From Winogradskya consettensis (GTDB lineage Bacteria; Actinomycetota; Actinomycetes; Mycobacteriales; Micromonosporaceae): a DNA stretch of 64,000 bases. The stretch is from positions 62,001 to 126,000 of the forward strand of contig NZ_BOQP01000016.1 in the NCBI RefSeq assembly GCF_018332715.1, read 5' to 3'. Shown here piece by piece: positions 51,100-59,341 of this stretch (positions are counted from its first letter, which is position 1; each line of letters starts with the position of its first letter). The notes beneath the pieces were generated by a model. The model ran no database searches. It saw only the letters and a list, made by a program, of their open reading frames with translations, and was not told where the DNA came from. Position numbers and translations under genes: made by a program.

Positions 51100-52025
51100 A
51101 CCAGGCCGTTGTCGGTCAGGAACGCCTTGGCGACCGCCGCGGTGTCCTGCTTGTCGACCTGCACCTTGGCCAGGTACGTCGTGAGGTTCTCGGTGGTCAG
51201 CTTGGCCGAGACCGCGTTCAGCGCCCCGCTGACGGTGGGGTTGTTCGCCTCGGAGCGGATCAGCGGCAGGACGTTCTCCGCGGTGTAGAGGTTCTTCGGG
51301 TCCGCCAGCACGACGAGCTTGTTGGTCGTGATCGCGGAGTCCGTGGAGAACACGTTGCCGACGTCGATGTCGCCGCCGGTCAGCGCCTTGACAGTGAGCG
51401 GGCCACCGGCGTCGAGCGGCTTGAACTCCTTGAACTTCACGCCGTACAGGCTTTCGAGTCCCTTTAGCCCCTGGTAGCGCTCGGCCCATTCCGGTCCCGC
51501 GCCGACGGTGAGCTGACCGGCCACCGGCTTGAGGTCGTCGATGGTCTTGAGGCTGAACCTGGTCGCGGTCTCCTGGGTGACGCTGAGGGTGTCCTTGTCC
51601 TCGGCGGCGGACTGCTCCAGGACCTCGGTGCCGGCGGGCAGCACCTTCTTCAGCGCGGCGAGCACGTCGGTCGGCGAGCTGACGCCCTCGGGCGCGCCAC
51701 CGGTGGCCAGCGCGGCGAGCAGGGCGCCGTTGTACTCGGGGAGCAGGTCGATCGACTTGTCCTGCAGCGCCTTGAGGTAGAGCTCGCGGGCGCCGATGTT
51801 GAACGTCCGCTTGACCTTCACCTGCTTGGCCTCGAGAGCCTGGGCGTAGATCTCGGCGAGCAGCTCGCTCTCGGCGAAGTTGGCCGAGCCGATGGTGATG
51901 CTTCCCGGCGCCGACGACGCGGAACCGGCGTCGTCCTTCAGCGGGTCGTCACCGGCGCCGCAGCCGGTGAGGGCGATCGTCGTCAGCGCGGCGATCGCCG
52001 CACCGATCAGGCGTATGCGTGTCAT
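51096..52025 (-). CDS. Quaternary-amine (glycine betaine/choline type) binding lipoprotein
   Basis: 309 residues. Signal peptide with lipobox ALTG-C (Cys22), then an OpuBC/OpuCC-type fold (ITIGSANFAESELLAEIYAQALEAKQVKV; LLPEYNGALLAAL). This group binds trimethylammonium compounds in an aromatic cage; some members bind ergothioneine. Last gene of the four-gene operon. Its location, next to an ammonia-lyase-like gene, suggests a degradable quaternary amine as ligand. Confidence 0.87.
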   Translation of the reverse strand: MTRIRLIGAAIAALTTIALTGCGAGDDPLKDDAGSASSAPGSITIGSANFAESELLAEIYAQALEAKQVKVKRTFNIGARELYLKALQDKSIDLLPEYNGALLAALATGGAPEGVSSPTDVLAALKKVLPAGTEVLEQSAAEDKDTLSVTQETATRFSLKTIDDLKPVAGQLTVGAGPEWAERYQGLKGLESLYGVKFKEFKPLDAGGPLTVKALTGGDIDVGNVFSTDSAITTNKLVVLADPKNLYTAENVLPLIRSEANNPTVSGALNAVSAKLTTENLTTYLAKVQVDKQDTAAVAKAFLTDNGLV

Positions 52026-52705
52026 GAAGGACCTTTCGGAGAGGGATTCAGGCCGGGGGATACGACCCAGCGCTGCACCAGTGCGAGCAGCAGATCGAGC
52101 CCGACAGCCAGCACCGCGACGACGATGGCGCCGGCCAGCACTCGGGAATAGTCGTTGACGGCCAGGCCGTCGATGAGGAGCCGGCCGAGACCGCTGAGGC
52201 CCACCGCCGCGGCGACGGTCGCCGTCGCGACGACCTGGAGCGCGGCGCTGCGGAACCCGCTCATCAGCACGGGCAGGGCCATGGGCAGCTCGACGCGGGT
52301 GAGGACCTGCCAGGGGCGCATGCCCATGCCACGGGCGGCGTCGACGACCCGCTGGTCCAGGCTGCGCATCCCCGCGTACGCGGAGGTCAGGACCGGCGGG
52401 ATGACCAGCACGCTCAGGGCGATGAGTACGGGTGTGAGCCCGAGCCCCAGCAGCGTGACCATCAGCATCAGCAGGCCCAGCGTGGGCAGGGACCGGCCCG
52501 CGTTGCCCGCGTTGATCGCCAGGAACGAGCCGCGCCCGGTGTGCCCGATGTAGAGCCCCGCGGGCAGCGCGATGACCGTGCCGATGAGCAGCGCCAGCGC
52601 GACGTATCCCAGGTGGGACAGGATCAGCTGGGGGATACCACCGGACAGCGTGGGATCCCAGTGCGCCGCGTCGAACAGGTAGGAGAGGTTCACACGCGAC
52701 TCCAC
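52022..52705 (-). CDS. Quaternary-amine ABC permease 2
   Basis: 227 residues, about six helices. LGYVALALLIGTVIALPAGLYIGHTGRGSFLAINAGNAGRSLPTLGLL-type start (in part) and EAA loop VVDAARGMGMRPWQVLTRVELPMALPV (~135-161) are typical of OpuBB/OpuBD permeases. Overlaps the binding-protein gene by 4 bp and permease 1 by 16 bp. Confidence 0.88.
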   Translation of the reverse strand: MESRVNLSYLFDAAHWDPTLSGGIPQLILSHLGYVALALLIGTVIALPAGLYIGHTGRGSFLAINAGNAGRSLPTLGLLMLMVTLLGLGLTPVLIALSVLVIPPVLTSAYAGMRSLDQRVVDAARGMGMRPWQVLTRVELPMALPVLMSGFRSAALQVVATATVAAAVGLSGLGRLLIDGLAVNDYSRVLAGAIVVAVLAVGLDLLLALVQRWVVSPGLNPSPKGPS

Positions 52706-53325
52706 GGGGTGATCAGGCGCTGCACGAGCACGATGGCCAGGTCGGCGACCGCCGCGAGCGCGATCGAGAGGATGATGCCGACGAGGATGGGCTCGAGGTA
52801 GAACAGCTGGAAGCCGCGGGTGAACAGCTGCCCGAGCCCGCCGACGCCGATCAGGGCACCGACGCTGACCAGGCTGATGTTGGCGACGGTCGCCGCGCGC
52901 AGCCCCGCCAGGATCACCGGCAGCGCCACCGGGAGCTCGACGTCGACCAGGCGCCGGAACCGGCGGTAGCCCATCGCGGTCGCGGACTGGGTGACCAGCT
53001 CGTCGACCGAGCGCAGCCCGTCGGCGACGGTCCGTGCCAGCAGCGCGACCGTGTAGATGCTCAGCGCGACCACGATGTTGAGCGGCGAGAGGATCTTCGT
53101 GCCGAGGATCACCGGCAGGAACACGAACAGCGCCAGCGACGGGATCGAGTACAGCACCCCGCAGATGTTGACCAGCGGGTGGTAGACCCGGGGGAACCGG
53201 ACACCGAGGTAACCGATCGGCAGCGCGACCACGAACCCGATGAGCACCGGCAGCAGGGCCAGCACGATGTGCTGGCGCAATGCGGCCAGGACGACGTCGG
53301 TGTTGTTCGACAGATAGGTGATCAC
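52690..53325 (-). CDS. Quaternary-amine ABC permease 1
   Basis: 211 residues. HIVLALLPVLIGFVVALPIGYLG, CGVLYSIPSLALFVFL and EAA loop LVTQSATAMGYRRFRRLVDVELPVALPV (~131-158) identify an OpuB-type permease. Overlaps the ATPase stop by 4 bp. Confidence 0.88.
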   Translation of the reverse strand: MITYLSNNTDVVLAALRQHIVLALLPVLIGFVVALPIGYLGVRFPRVYHPLVNICGVLYSIPSLALFVFLPVILGTKILSPLNIVVALSIYTVALLARTVADGLRSVDELVTQSATAMGYRRFRRLVDVELPVALPVILAGLRAATVANISLVSVGALIGVGGLGQLFTRGFQLFYLEPILVGIILSIALAAVADLAIVLVQRLITPWSRV

Positions 53326-54314
53326 GGCTGCTCGCGGCGCCGGGCGGCCAGGTGGTCGACGAGGTCGTGGTGACGCACGACCCCGTCGGCGACGCCCTCG
53401 GCGTCCACCCTTACCGCGATGCCGGCCGGGGAGATGATCGCCAGGTCGGTCACCAGCCGCAACGAGTCGGCGCGGGTGAAGCTGCCGTACCCCACGGGAC
53501 GCCCCGCGTCGTCCAACGCCAGATCGCCGACCTCGGACAGTGGGCGTACGGGCAGGTCGGCGGCCGACTCGAAGGACAGGCTGCGCAGCCCGCGGTCGCG
53601 GCCCACGAACTCGGCCACGAAGTCGTCGGCGGGGTTCGCGAGCACCTCCCGCGGCGTGCCGACCTGGGCCAGCCGGCCGCCCTGGCGGAAGATGGCGACC
53701 ACGTCACCGAGCTTGATCGCCTCGTCGATGTCGTGCGTCACCATCGCGATCGTCTTGCCCAGGTCCTTCTGCAGCCGCAGGAACTCGCGGTGCAGCCCCT
53801 CCCGGACCACCGGGTCGACCGCGCTGAACGGCTCGTCCATCACCATGATCGGCGGGTCGGCGGCCAGCGCGCGGGCCACGCCGACGCGCTGCTGCTGCCC
53901 GCCGGAGAGCTGAGCGGGGTAGCGCTTGGCGAACTCGGCGGACAGGCCGACCCGTTCCAGCAGGCCCAGCGCGTCGGTCCGGGCCTGCTTACGGGTACAC
54001 CCGAGCAGCATCGGCACCGTCGCGACGTTGTCCAGCACCGTGCGGTGCGGGAAGAGCCCGGCGTGCTGGATGACGTAGCCGATGCCCCGGCGCAGCAGGG
54101 CCTCGTCCTGCTCCGCCACGTCGCGTCCGTCGATCAGTACCCGGCCCGACGTGGGCCGTACCATCCGGTTGATCATCCGGAGCGAGGTGGTCTTGCCGCA
54201 GCCGGACGGCCCGACGAGCACGGTGGTCTTGCCGGTGGGCAGCTCGAGCGAGAGATGATCTACCGCGGTGCTGCCGCCTGGATAGACCTTCACCACGTCT
54301 TCGAATGTGATCAT
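53322..54314 (-). CDS. Quaternary-amine ABC ATPase (OpuBA/ProV type)
   Basis: 330 residues. Walker A GPSGCGKTT (~36-44), signature LSGGQQQRV, Walker B IMVMDEPFSAVD, switch VTHDIDEAIKLGD, then a C-terminal CBS-like half (~245-320) that in relatives senses ionic strength. Start has AGGAGG. First gene of the operon; only 42 bp separate it from the divergent ammonia-lyase-like gene, so both share one control region. Confidence 0.9.
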   Translation of the reverse strand: MITFEDVVKVYPGGSTAVDHLSLELPTGKTTVLVGPSGCGKTTSLRMINRMVRPTSGRVLIDGRDVAEQDEALLRRGIGYVIQHAGLFPHRTVLDNVATVPMLLGCTRKQARTDALGLLERVGLSAEFAKRYPAQLSGGQQQRVGVARALAADPPIMVMDEPFSAVDPVVREGLHREFLRLQKDLGKTIAMVTHDIDEAIKLGDVVAIFRQGGRLAQVGTPREVLANPADDFVAEFVGRDRGLRSLSFESAADLPVRPLSEVGDLALDDAGRPVGYGSFTRADSLRLVTDLAIISPAGIAVRVDAEGVADGVVRHHDLVDHLAARRREQP

Positions 54315-54356
54315 GGAACCTCCTGAAGATCTTTATTCATACTTCCGGTGTAGTGA

Positions 54357-55811
54357 ATGGGGTGTCAACAGGTGACCAGCGAAGACACGGTGGTCCGCCT
54401 CGACGGGCAGACTTTGACGACGGACGGCCTGCTCGCCGTCGCCTCCGGTGCGGCGGCCATCGAGGTCGACCCGGTGGCGCTGGGCCGCATCGGCGACCGG
54501 CACGCCGCGCTGGACGACGCCCGGGCCCGCGGCGCGGTCTACGGCGCCAACACCGGCGTCGGCGCCAACCGGCACGAGAGTACCGGCGACGATCTTGACC
54601 ACGGCCTGCGGCTCCTGCGCAGCCACTGCGCGGCGACCGGCCCGGTCGAGGACGACGTGACGGCCCGCGCGGCGATGACCGTCCGGCTCAACCAGATCCT
54701 CGCGGGCGGATCGGGCATCTCCCGCCGGGTCACCGACGCGCTCGCCGAGGCGGTGCGCTCGGGTGCCGTACCCACCCTGCACTCCTGGGGTGCCATCGGC
54801 ACGGCCGACCTGGCCGCCCTCGCCGAACTGGGCCTCACCCTCGCCGGCGAACGCCCCTGGCGCTACGGGCCCGGCCCGGTCACCACGATCGACGCCACCG
54901 ACGCCCTCCCGATGATCAGCTCCAGCGCGCTGACCGTCGCGACGGCAGTGCTCGCCCTCGACCGCGTCCACACCCAGCTGCGCGCCTCCACGGTCATCGC
55001 CGCGCTGACATTCCTTGCTCTACAGGGCAACCCGGGAGCGTACGAGGCCGTCGTCCACCAGGCCCGCGCGCATCCCGGTCAGGTCGAGGTCGCGGGGATG
55101 CTCCGCCGGCTGGTGGCGGGCTCAGGTGCTCCCGCTCGTATCCAGGACCCGTTCGGGCTGCGGGTCCTGCCCCAGGTCACCGCACCCGCCGTCCACGCCG
55201 TCGACGCGCTGCACGACGTGCTGACGGCCGAGCTCAACGCGGCCGTGGAGAACCCGCTCGTGACCGCGGACGGCGTCCACCACCACGGTCAGTTCCACAC
55301 CGCGACGCTGGCGTCCAGCCTGGACGCCGTACGCGGAACGTTCCTGCCCGTCCTGTCCCTGTCCTCGGCCCGCCTCGGCCTGCTGATGCGGCCCGACCTC
55401 ACCGGTCTGCGCGCGTTCCTGGCGGCCGGCCCGGCGGGCAGCTCCGGCCTGATGATCAGCGAATACGTGGTCCAGGACCTGCTCACCGAGATCCGCGTCG
55501 GCATGCAGCCCGTCGCGGCCGGCACGCTGACCATTTCCCTCGGCCTGGAGGAACACGCCAGCTTCGCCACCCAGGGCGCCCGCTCCCTGCGCAGAATGTC
55601 CCACTACGCACCGACCCTGCTCGCCGCGGAACTGGTCGCCGCCGTCCGCGCCCTCCGCATGGCCCCGGGTCGTCTCACCGACGGCCCCGTCCGGCAGGCC
55701 TTCGAGATCGCCGCGGCCGCCCTGGAGCCCAGCTTCGAAGACCGCCCGCTGGGCACCGACCTCGAACGCGCAGCCGCCGTGCTCCCGGAGCTGGCACTCG
55801 TCGCGGCATAG
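54357..55811 (+). CDS. Histidine/aromatic ammonia-lyase homologue lacking the MIO triad
   Basis: 484 residues, full length for the family. Conserved points: catalytic Tyr62 in VYGANTGVG, SH (89-90), RLN (110-112), QDPFGLRVLPQV (263-274; Tyr to Phe), ENPL (298-301), GQFHT (311-315; Asn to Gln), Glu378, LEEH (397-400). Where lyases have GSVG-ASG-DLAPL, this has GAIG-TA-DLAAL (145-154), so Ala-Ser-Gly is lost and one residue deleted; the MIO electrophile cannot form. Ergothionase, a MIO-free relative, eliminates trimethylamine; the divergent quaternary-amine importer fits such a role. GTG 54372 is an alternative start. Confidence 0.82.
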   Translation: MGCQQVTSEDTVVRLDGQTLTTDGLLAVASGAAAIEVDPVALGRIGDRHAALDDARARGAVYGANTGVGANRHESTGDDLDHGLRLLRSHCAATGPVEDDVTARAAMTVRLNQILAGGSGISRRVTDALAEAVRSGAVPTLHSWGAIGTADLAALAELGLTLAGERPWRYGPGPVTTIDATDALPMISSSALTVATAVLALDRVHTQLRASTVIAALTFLALQGNPGAYEAVVHQARAHPGQVEVAGMLRRLVAGSGAPARIQDPFGLRVLPQVTAPAVHAVDALHDVLTAELNAAVENPLVTADGVHHHGQFHTATLASSLDAVRGTFLPVLSLSSARLGLLMRPDLTGLRAFLAAGPAGSSGLMISEYVVQDLLTEIRVGMQPVAAGTLTISLGLEEHASFATQGARSLRRMSHYAPTLLAAELVAAVRALRMAPGRLTDGPVRQAFEIAAAALEPSFEDRPLGTDLERAAAVLPELALVAA

Positions 55812-55874
55812 GTCCGCCGCGGCTCGGGTCGGCGTGCGCCGTGGCCCGGGTCGGCGTGCGCCGCGGTGAGGGGC

Positions 55875-56444
55875 TCAGCAGAGGGCGCTGGCTGCCTGGA
55901 CCTCGGTGAGGGCCTGGCGGGCGAGTTCGCCGAAGCCTGCGGTGCTGGTGGGGTCGTGCCAGCGTTCGTAGGCGATTTTCCAGGCGAGTGCGGCCAGTTC
56001 CGCGGCCACGGAGGCGGTGAGGGCGGGGACGCCGCGGCCGGTGAGGGCCTTGATCATGGCGGCGGTGATGCCCAGGCCCTTGAGGGCTTCTCGCTCTCGG
56101 AGCTCGGGGGTGGCGGCGATGACCGTCCAGCGTTTGGCGCTGAATTCGCGGCGGGTGGGGGTGAAGGTCTGGGCGCCGAGGGTCTCGAGGGCGTGGGCTA
56201 CCGCTTCGAGGGGGGTGGCTTCGGGGGGTGCCGCGGTGATGGCTGCGGCGGTCAGGGTAGCGACCGTGTCGCCGCCGAAGAGGACTTCGCGTTTGTCGGG
56301 GAAGTGGCGGAAGAACGTGCTCTTCGTGAGGCCGGCGCGCTGGGCGATGTCGATCACGGTGGTGTTCTCGTAGCCGCGCTCCGCGAAGAGATCGAGGGCG
56401 GCGGAGGCGAGGCGTTCCGGTGCGTCGGGGTCCCAGCGAGCCAT
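55875..56444 (-). CDS. TetR-family regulator
   Basis: 189 residues. HTH: ASAALDLFAERGYENTTVIDIAQRAGLTKSTFFRHFPDKREVL (~12-54, quoted in part by its ends). Divergent from an NADPH:quinone-reductase-like gene, with a long inverted repeat in the 74-bp gap. Its C-terminal domain is Ala-rich and not assignable to a ligand class. Confidence 0.86.
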   Translation of the reverse strand: MARWDPDAPERLASAALDLFAERGYENTTVIDIAQRAGLTKSTFFRHFPDKREVLFGGDTVATLTAAAITAAPPEATPLEAVAHALETLGAQTFTPTRREFSAKRWTVIAATPELREREALKGLGITAAMIKALTGRGVPALTASVAAELAALAWKIAYERWHDPTSTAGFGELARQALTEVQAASALC

Positions 56445-56461
56445 GGTCAGCAGTGTACGGC

Positions 56462-56500
56462 ACTTGGTCCCATCACTCGTGTACGGTTACGGGACCAAGT
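56462..56500. promoter_or_regulatory. TetR operator upstream of the quinone-reductase-like gene
   Basis: ACTTGGTCCC (56462-56471) and its exact reverse complement GGGACCAAGT (56491-56500) are separated by 19 bp. The second arm is itself part of GGGAC-CAA-GTCCC, a short palindrome. Position between divergent regulator and enzyme genes supports a repressor site. Confidence 0.65.
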
Positions 56501-56518
56501 CCCGTCGCGGAGGTTGTC

Positions 56519-57421
56519 ATGAGCCGAGCTGTCATGTACGAGTCGTTCGGAGGGCCCGAGGTCCTCGAGCTGCGGGAGGTTCCGGAGCCGCACGCCGGTC
56601 CGGGGGAGATCCGCGTCCGCGTGACCGTGACCGGGCTGAACCCGATGGACTGGGGCATCGCCGCCCGCCCCGAGGTGGCCGCGCGGTTCGGCACGACCCT
56701 GCCGGCCCGGTTCGGGTCCGACTTCGCGGGTGTCGTCGACGAGGTCGGTGACGGGGTCACGGGATTCGCCGTGGGTGACCGGGTCTTCGGTGGCGCGCTC
56801 GGGCGGGCCGCTGCCGACTTCGTGGTGGTCGCTCCGCCGCTCTTCCGTACGCCGGCGGGGGTCAGCGACGACGTGGCCAGCACCATTCCGGTGGCCGGCC
56901 TGACCGCCGTGGCAGCACTCGACGCGATCGGCGTGGGAGCCGGCGACACCGTCCTGATCGGAGGCGCCGCGGGCGGGGTGGGTGTCTTCGCCGTGCAGCT
57001 CGCGACGCTTGCCGGTGCGCAGGTGATCGGCACGGGTTCGGCGGGGACGTTCGAGTTCCTGCGGGAGCTCGGTGCCGTACCCGTTGCCTATGGTCCTGGA
57101 CTGGCCGATCGGGTGCGGGCGCTGGCTCCCGGCGGCGTGACCGCGGCGACCGACCTGTTCGGTGTGGAGACCGCCGAGACCGCGCTCGCGCTCGGCGTGC
57201 CGGCCGAGCGGATCTCCACGGTCGCCGGGCAGGTCGCCGGCGTGCGCTCCACCGGTGCCTTCGACGCCGCACCGGATGCCGTGGGGCGGATCACCGACGC
57301 GATCGTGGGCGGCGGGCTCACCGTGCCGATTGCCGCGACGTTCCCGATCGAGAAGCTCCGCGACGCCGTCGCCCTGCAGGCCGGCCGGCACGTCCACGGC
57401 AAGATCGCGATCACACTGTGA
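56519..57421 (+). CDS. NADP-dependent quinone-oxidoreductase-like enzyme (zinc-free MDR)
   Basis: 300 residues from ATG 56519 (GGAGG upstream). SDFAGVVDEVGDGVTGFAVGDRVFG is the MDR fingerprint, and IGGAAGGVGVFAVQLA (~141-156) the nucleotide loop; no zinc ligands. Stop overlaps the SDR start (GTGA), so they form a two-gene unit under the TetR operator. Substrate unknown. Confidence 0.86.
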   Translation: MSRAVMYESFGGPEVLELREVPEPHAGPGEIRVRVTVTGLNPMDWGIAARPEVAARFGTTLPARFGSDFAGVVDEVGDGVTGFAVGDRVFGGALGRAAADFVVVAPPLFRTPAGVSDDVASTIPVAGLTAVAALDAIGVGAGDTVLIGGAAGGVGVFAVQLATLAGAQVIGTGSAGTFEFLRELGAVPVAYGPGLADRVRALAPGGVTAATDLFGVETAETALALGVPAERISTVAGQVAGVRSTGAFDAAPDAVGRITDAIVGGGLTVPIAATFPIEKLRDAVALQAGRHVHGKIAITL

Positions 57422-58062
57422 GCGGGACGTTCGATTACCGTGCGCAGACCGTGCTGGTCACCGGCGCGAGCTCGGGGATCGGTGCCGCGTTCGCCTCCGC
57501 CCTGGCGGCGCGGGGTGCGGATCTGGTGCTCGTCGCGCGCCGGGCCGAGCGGCTGGAGTCGATGGCTCAGGAATTGCGGGGCGCTCACGGCGTACGTGTG
57601 GAGTGTGTCCCTTGCGACCTTTCGCACCCTGCTGCCGCAAGCGAGTTGCAGAAGGCCGTCGCCGACCGTGGTGTGCGGGTGACGAGCCTGATCAACAATG
57701 CGGCGATCGGCAGCTTCGCCCTCTTCGCCGACTCGGACCCCGCGGGTCTGGCCGCCGAGATCGCCGTCGACGTGGCAGCGCCGGTGCAGGTGACTGCCGC
57801 GTTCATGCCGCAGCTGATGAGTGCGGGCACCGGGTTCATCATCAACGTCGCCAGCGTCTCGGCGTACTAACCGACGCCCCGGATGGTCGTCTACAGCGCC
57901 GCGAAGGCGTTCGTGGTGAGCTTCAGCGAGTCACTCTGGACGGAGCTGCGGGGCACCGGCCTGACCGCGTTCGCCGTGTCACCCGGCGGCACCACTACCG
58001 AGTTCACCGCCGGGATGGGACCCGATGCCGGCGTGCTGACCGCCGGCAGGATGCAGCTCTAG
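57418..58062 (+). pseudogene. Short-chain dehydrogenase with a nonsense codon before its active site
   Basis: TGASSGIGAAF (~16-26) and NNAAIG (~91-96) are intact, but TAA at 57868-57870 ends the frame after NVASVSAY. The same frame continues at once with PTPRMVVYSAAKAFVVSFSE, i.e. the catalytic Tyr-x3-Lys, and VSPGGTTTEF, until TAG 58060-58062. Relatives have Gln at the stop position, so a single C-to-T change (CAA to TAA) explains it. The C-terminal ~50 residues are also missing. Inactive as it stands. Confidence 0.85.
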
Positions 58063-58224
58063 TGTCCTGATCGGCTTGCAGCGGGTGGCGAGGGCGGCAG
58101 GATCTGGCCGCGGGCACGAAGTTGCGCCGAATCCGGCTCTGCCGCAACCTTCTGCGGCTTTCTCCCTCACGGCGTGACTGCGACACCCCGGTCGCCGCAG
58201 CTATCGTGACACGTAGCTACCGGC

Positions 58225-59289
58225 TCAGGGCATCAGATACTCGCCACCGCACGACTCGGCGAGGGTGGTGCCGAAAAGGGCGGCCGGGGTGTACGCACCC
58301 GGCCGGCCCTCGCCGTTCAGCAGCCGGAGGGTGACCTCGGCGGGCACGGCGCCGGTGTACTCCTGAGCCTCACCCACCCGCAGCCACCCCTCCCGGGTCT
58401 CGCCGTCCGCCCAGGTCGCGACCGCGTGCCCCCAGGAGTGCTCGCGGGGCTTGTCCTTCGCCTTCACCTGCACCCCGGCGAGGCGGCGCTGGGCGAACGA
58501 CCGGGCCGGCGCCCATTTCAGCATGAGCATCGCGGCCGGCATCACCGCGCGGACGAGCGCCCCGGACGGGACTTCGCTGGAGGCCGAGAGCACGTTGCGG
58601 GCGCCGCTCGCCCGCTGTGCCGCGAGCACCTCGCCGAGCGGCATGACCGCCGTGGTCACCTCGGAGCCGTCCGGCAGGGTGAGGCGCAGGGGGTCACCGC
58701 CGATCCGGGCCGGCGCGAGGCGGCCGTCGGTGATCTGACCACCCGCGAGCTCATTCGGGTCGCCGAGGATCGTGCCGGCCAGGGCCTCGCCGATGGTGCC
58801 CGCCTCCATTGCCAGGGAGGGCACCATGTCGACCCGGATCCGCAGCGGCGCGGGACGGCCCTCGCACAGTTTCACGACGACGCTCTCGGTGGCGGTCACG
58901 CCGAATCCGGCGCCGGTGACGAGGGTGCACCCGGCGGCTGTCGCCGCGGCGTCGCGGTCGAGCGTGGCGCCCACCGCGGTGATGTCGTTGGCGAGGTCGA
59001 GGTAGTGGCTGCCGGCGGCCAGGCAGGCGTCGATGAGCGGCCCGGCCGTCGTGGTGAACGGCCCGACCGTGTTGATGACCACCGCGGGGTGCTGCCGCCG
59101 GATCTGTGTGGCGGTGGCGTCGACCGAGGCGGCGACCAGTGTCCCGCTGCCGGTCGCCCGCGCGGCGGTGGTCAGGCGGTCCGCGTCCCTGCCCACCAGC
59201 ACGGGGGTGAGCCCGCGTCGGCCCAGCTCGGCCGCGATGGCACGACCGCTGCGGCCGGTGCCGCCGAGAACCCAGATCTCTGCACCCAT
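58225..59289 (-). CDS. Saccharopine-dehydrogenase-like / trans-acting enoyl-reductase-like protein
   Basis: 354 residues. Rossmann motif WVLGGTGRSGRAIA (~6-19), NTVGPFTTTAGPLIDACLAAGSHYLDL (~73-99, in part) typical of the saccharopine dehydrogenase superfamily, and a mixed C-terminal half. These proteins reduce imines or enoyl groups with NADPH; substrate unknown. It is 52 bp downstream of the second ammonia-lyase-like gene and likely co-transcribed. Confidence 0.8.
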   Translation of the reverse strand: MGAEIWVLGGTGRSGRAIAAELGRRGLTPVLVGRDADRLTTAARATGSGTLVAASVDATATQIRRQHPAVVINTVGPFTTTAGPLIDACLAAGSHYLDLANDITAVGATLDRDAAATAAGCTLVTGAGFGVTATESVVVKLCEGRPAPLRIRVDMVPSLAMEAGTIGEALAGTILGDPNELAGGQITDGRLAPARIGGDPLRLTLPDGSEVTTAVMPLGEVLAAQRASGARNVLSASSEVPSGALVRAVMPAAMLMLKWAPARSFAQRRLAGVQVKAKDKPREHSWGHAVATWADGETREGWLRVGEAQEYTGAVPAEVTLRLLNGEGRPGAYTPAALFGTTLAESCGGEYLMP

Positions 59290-59341
59290 GGCGCTGTCTC
59301 CCCTGTTGCGAGCGCGCCCGATGACACGCTATGCCGTCACT

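Noticed and set aside
54357..55811. hutH (true histidine ammonia-lyase)
   Set aside because: Ala-Ser-Gly is missing and no hutU, hutI or hutG is nearby, so a urocanate-forming role is not supported.
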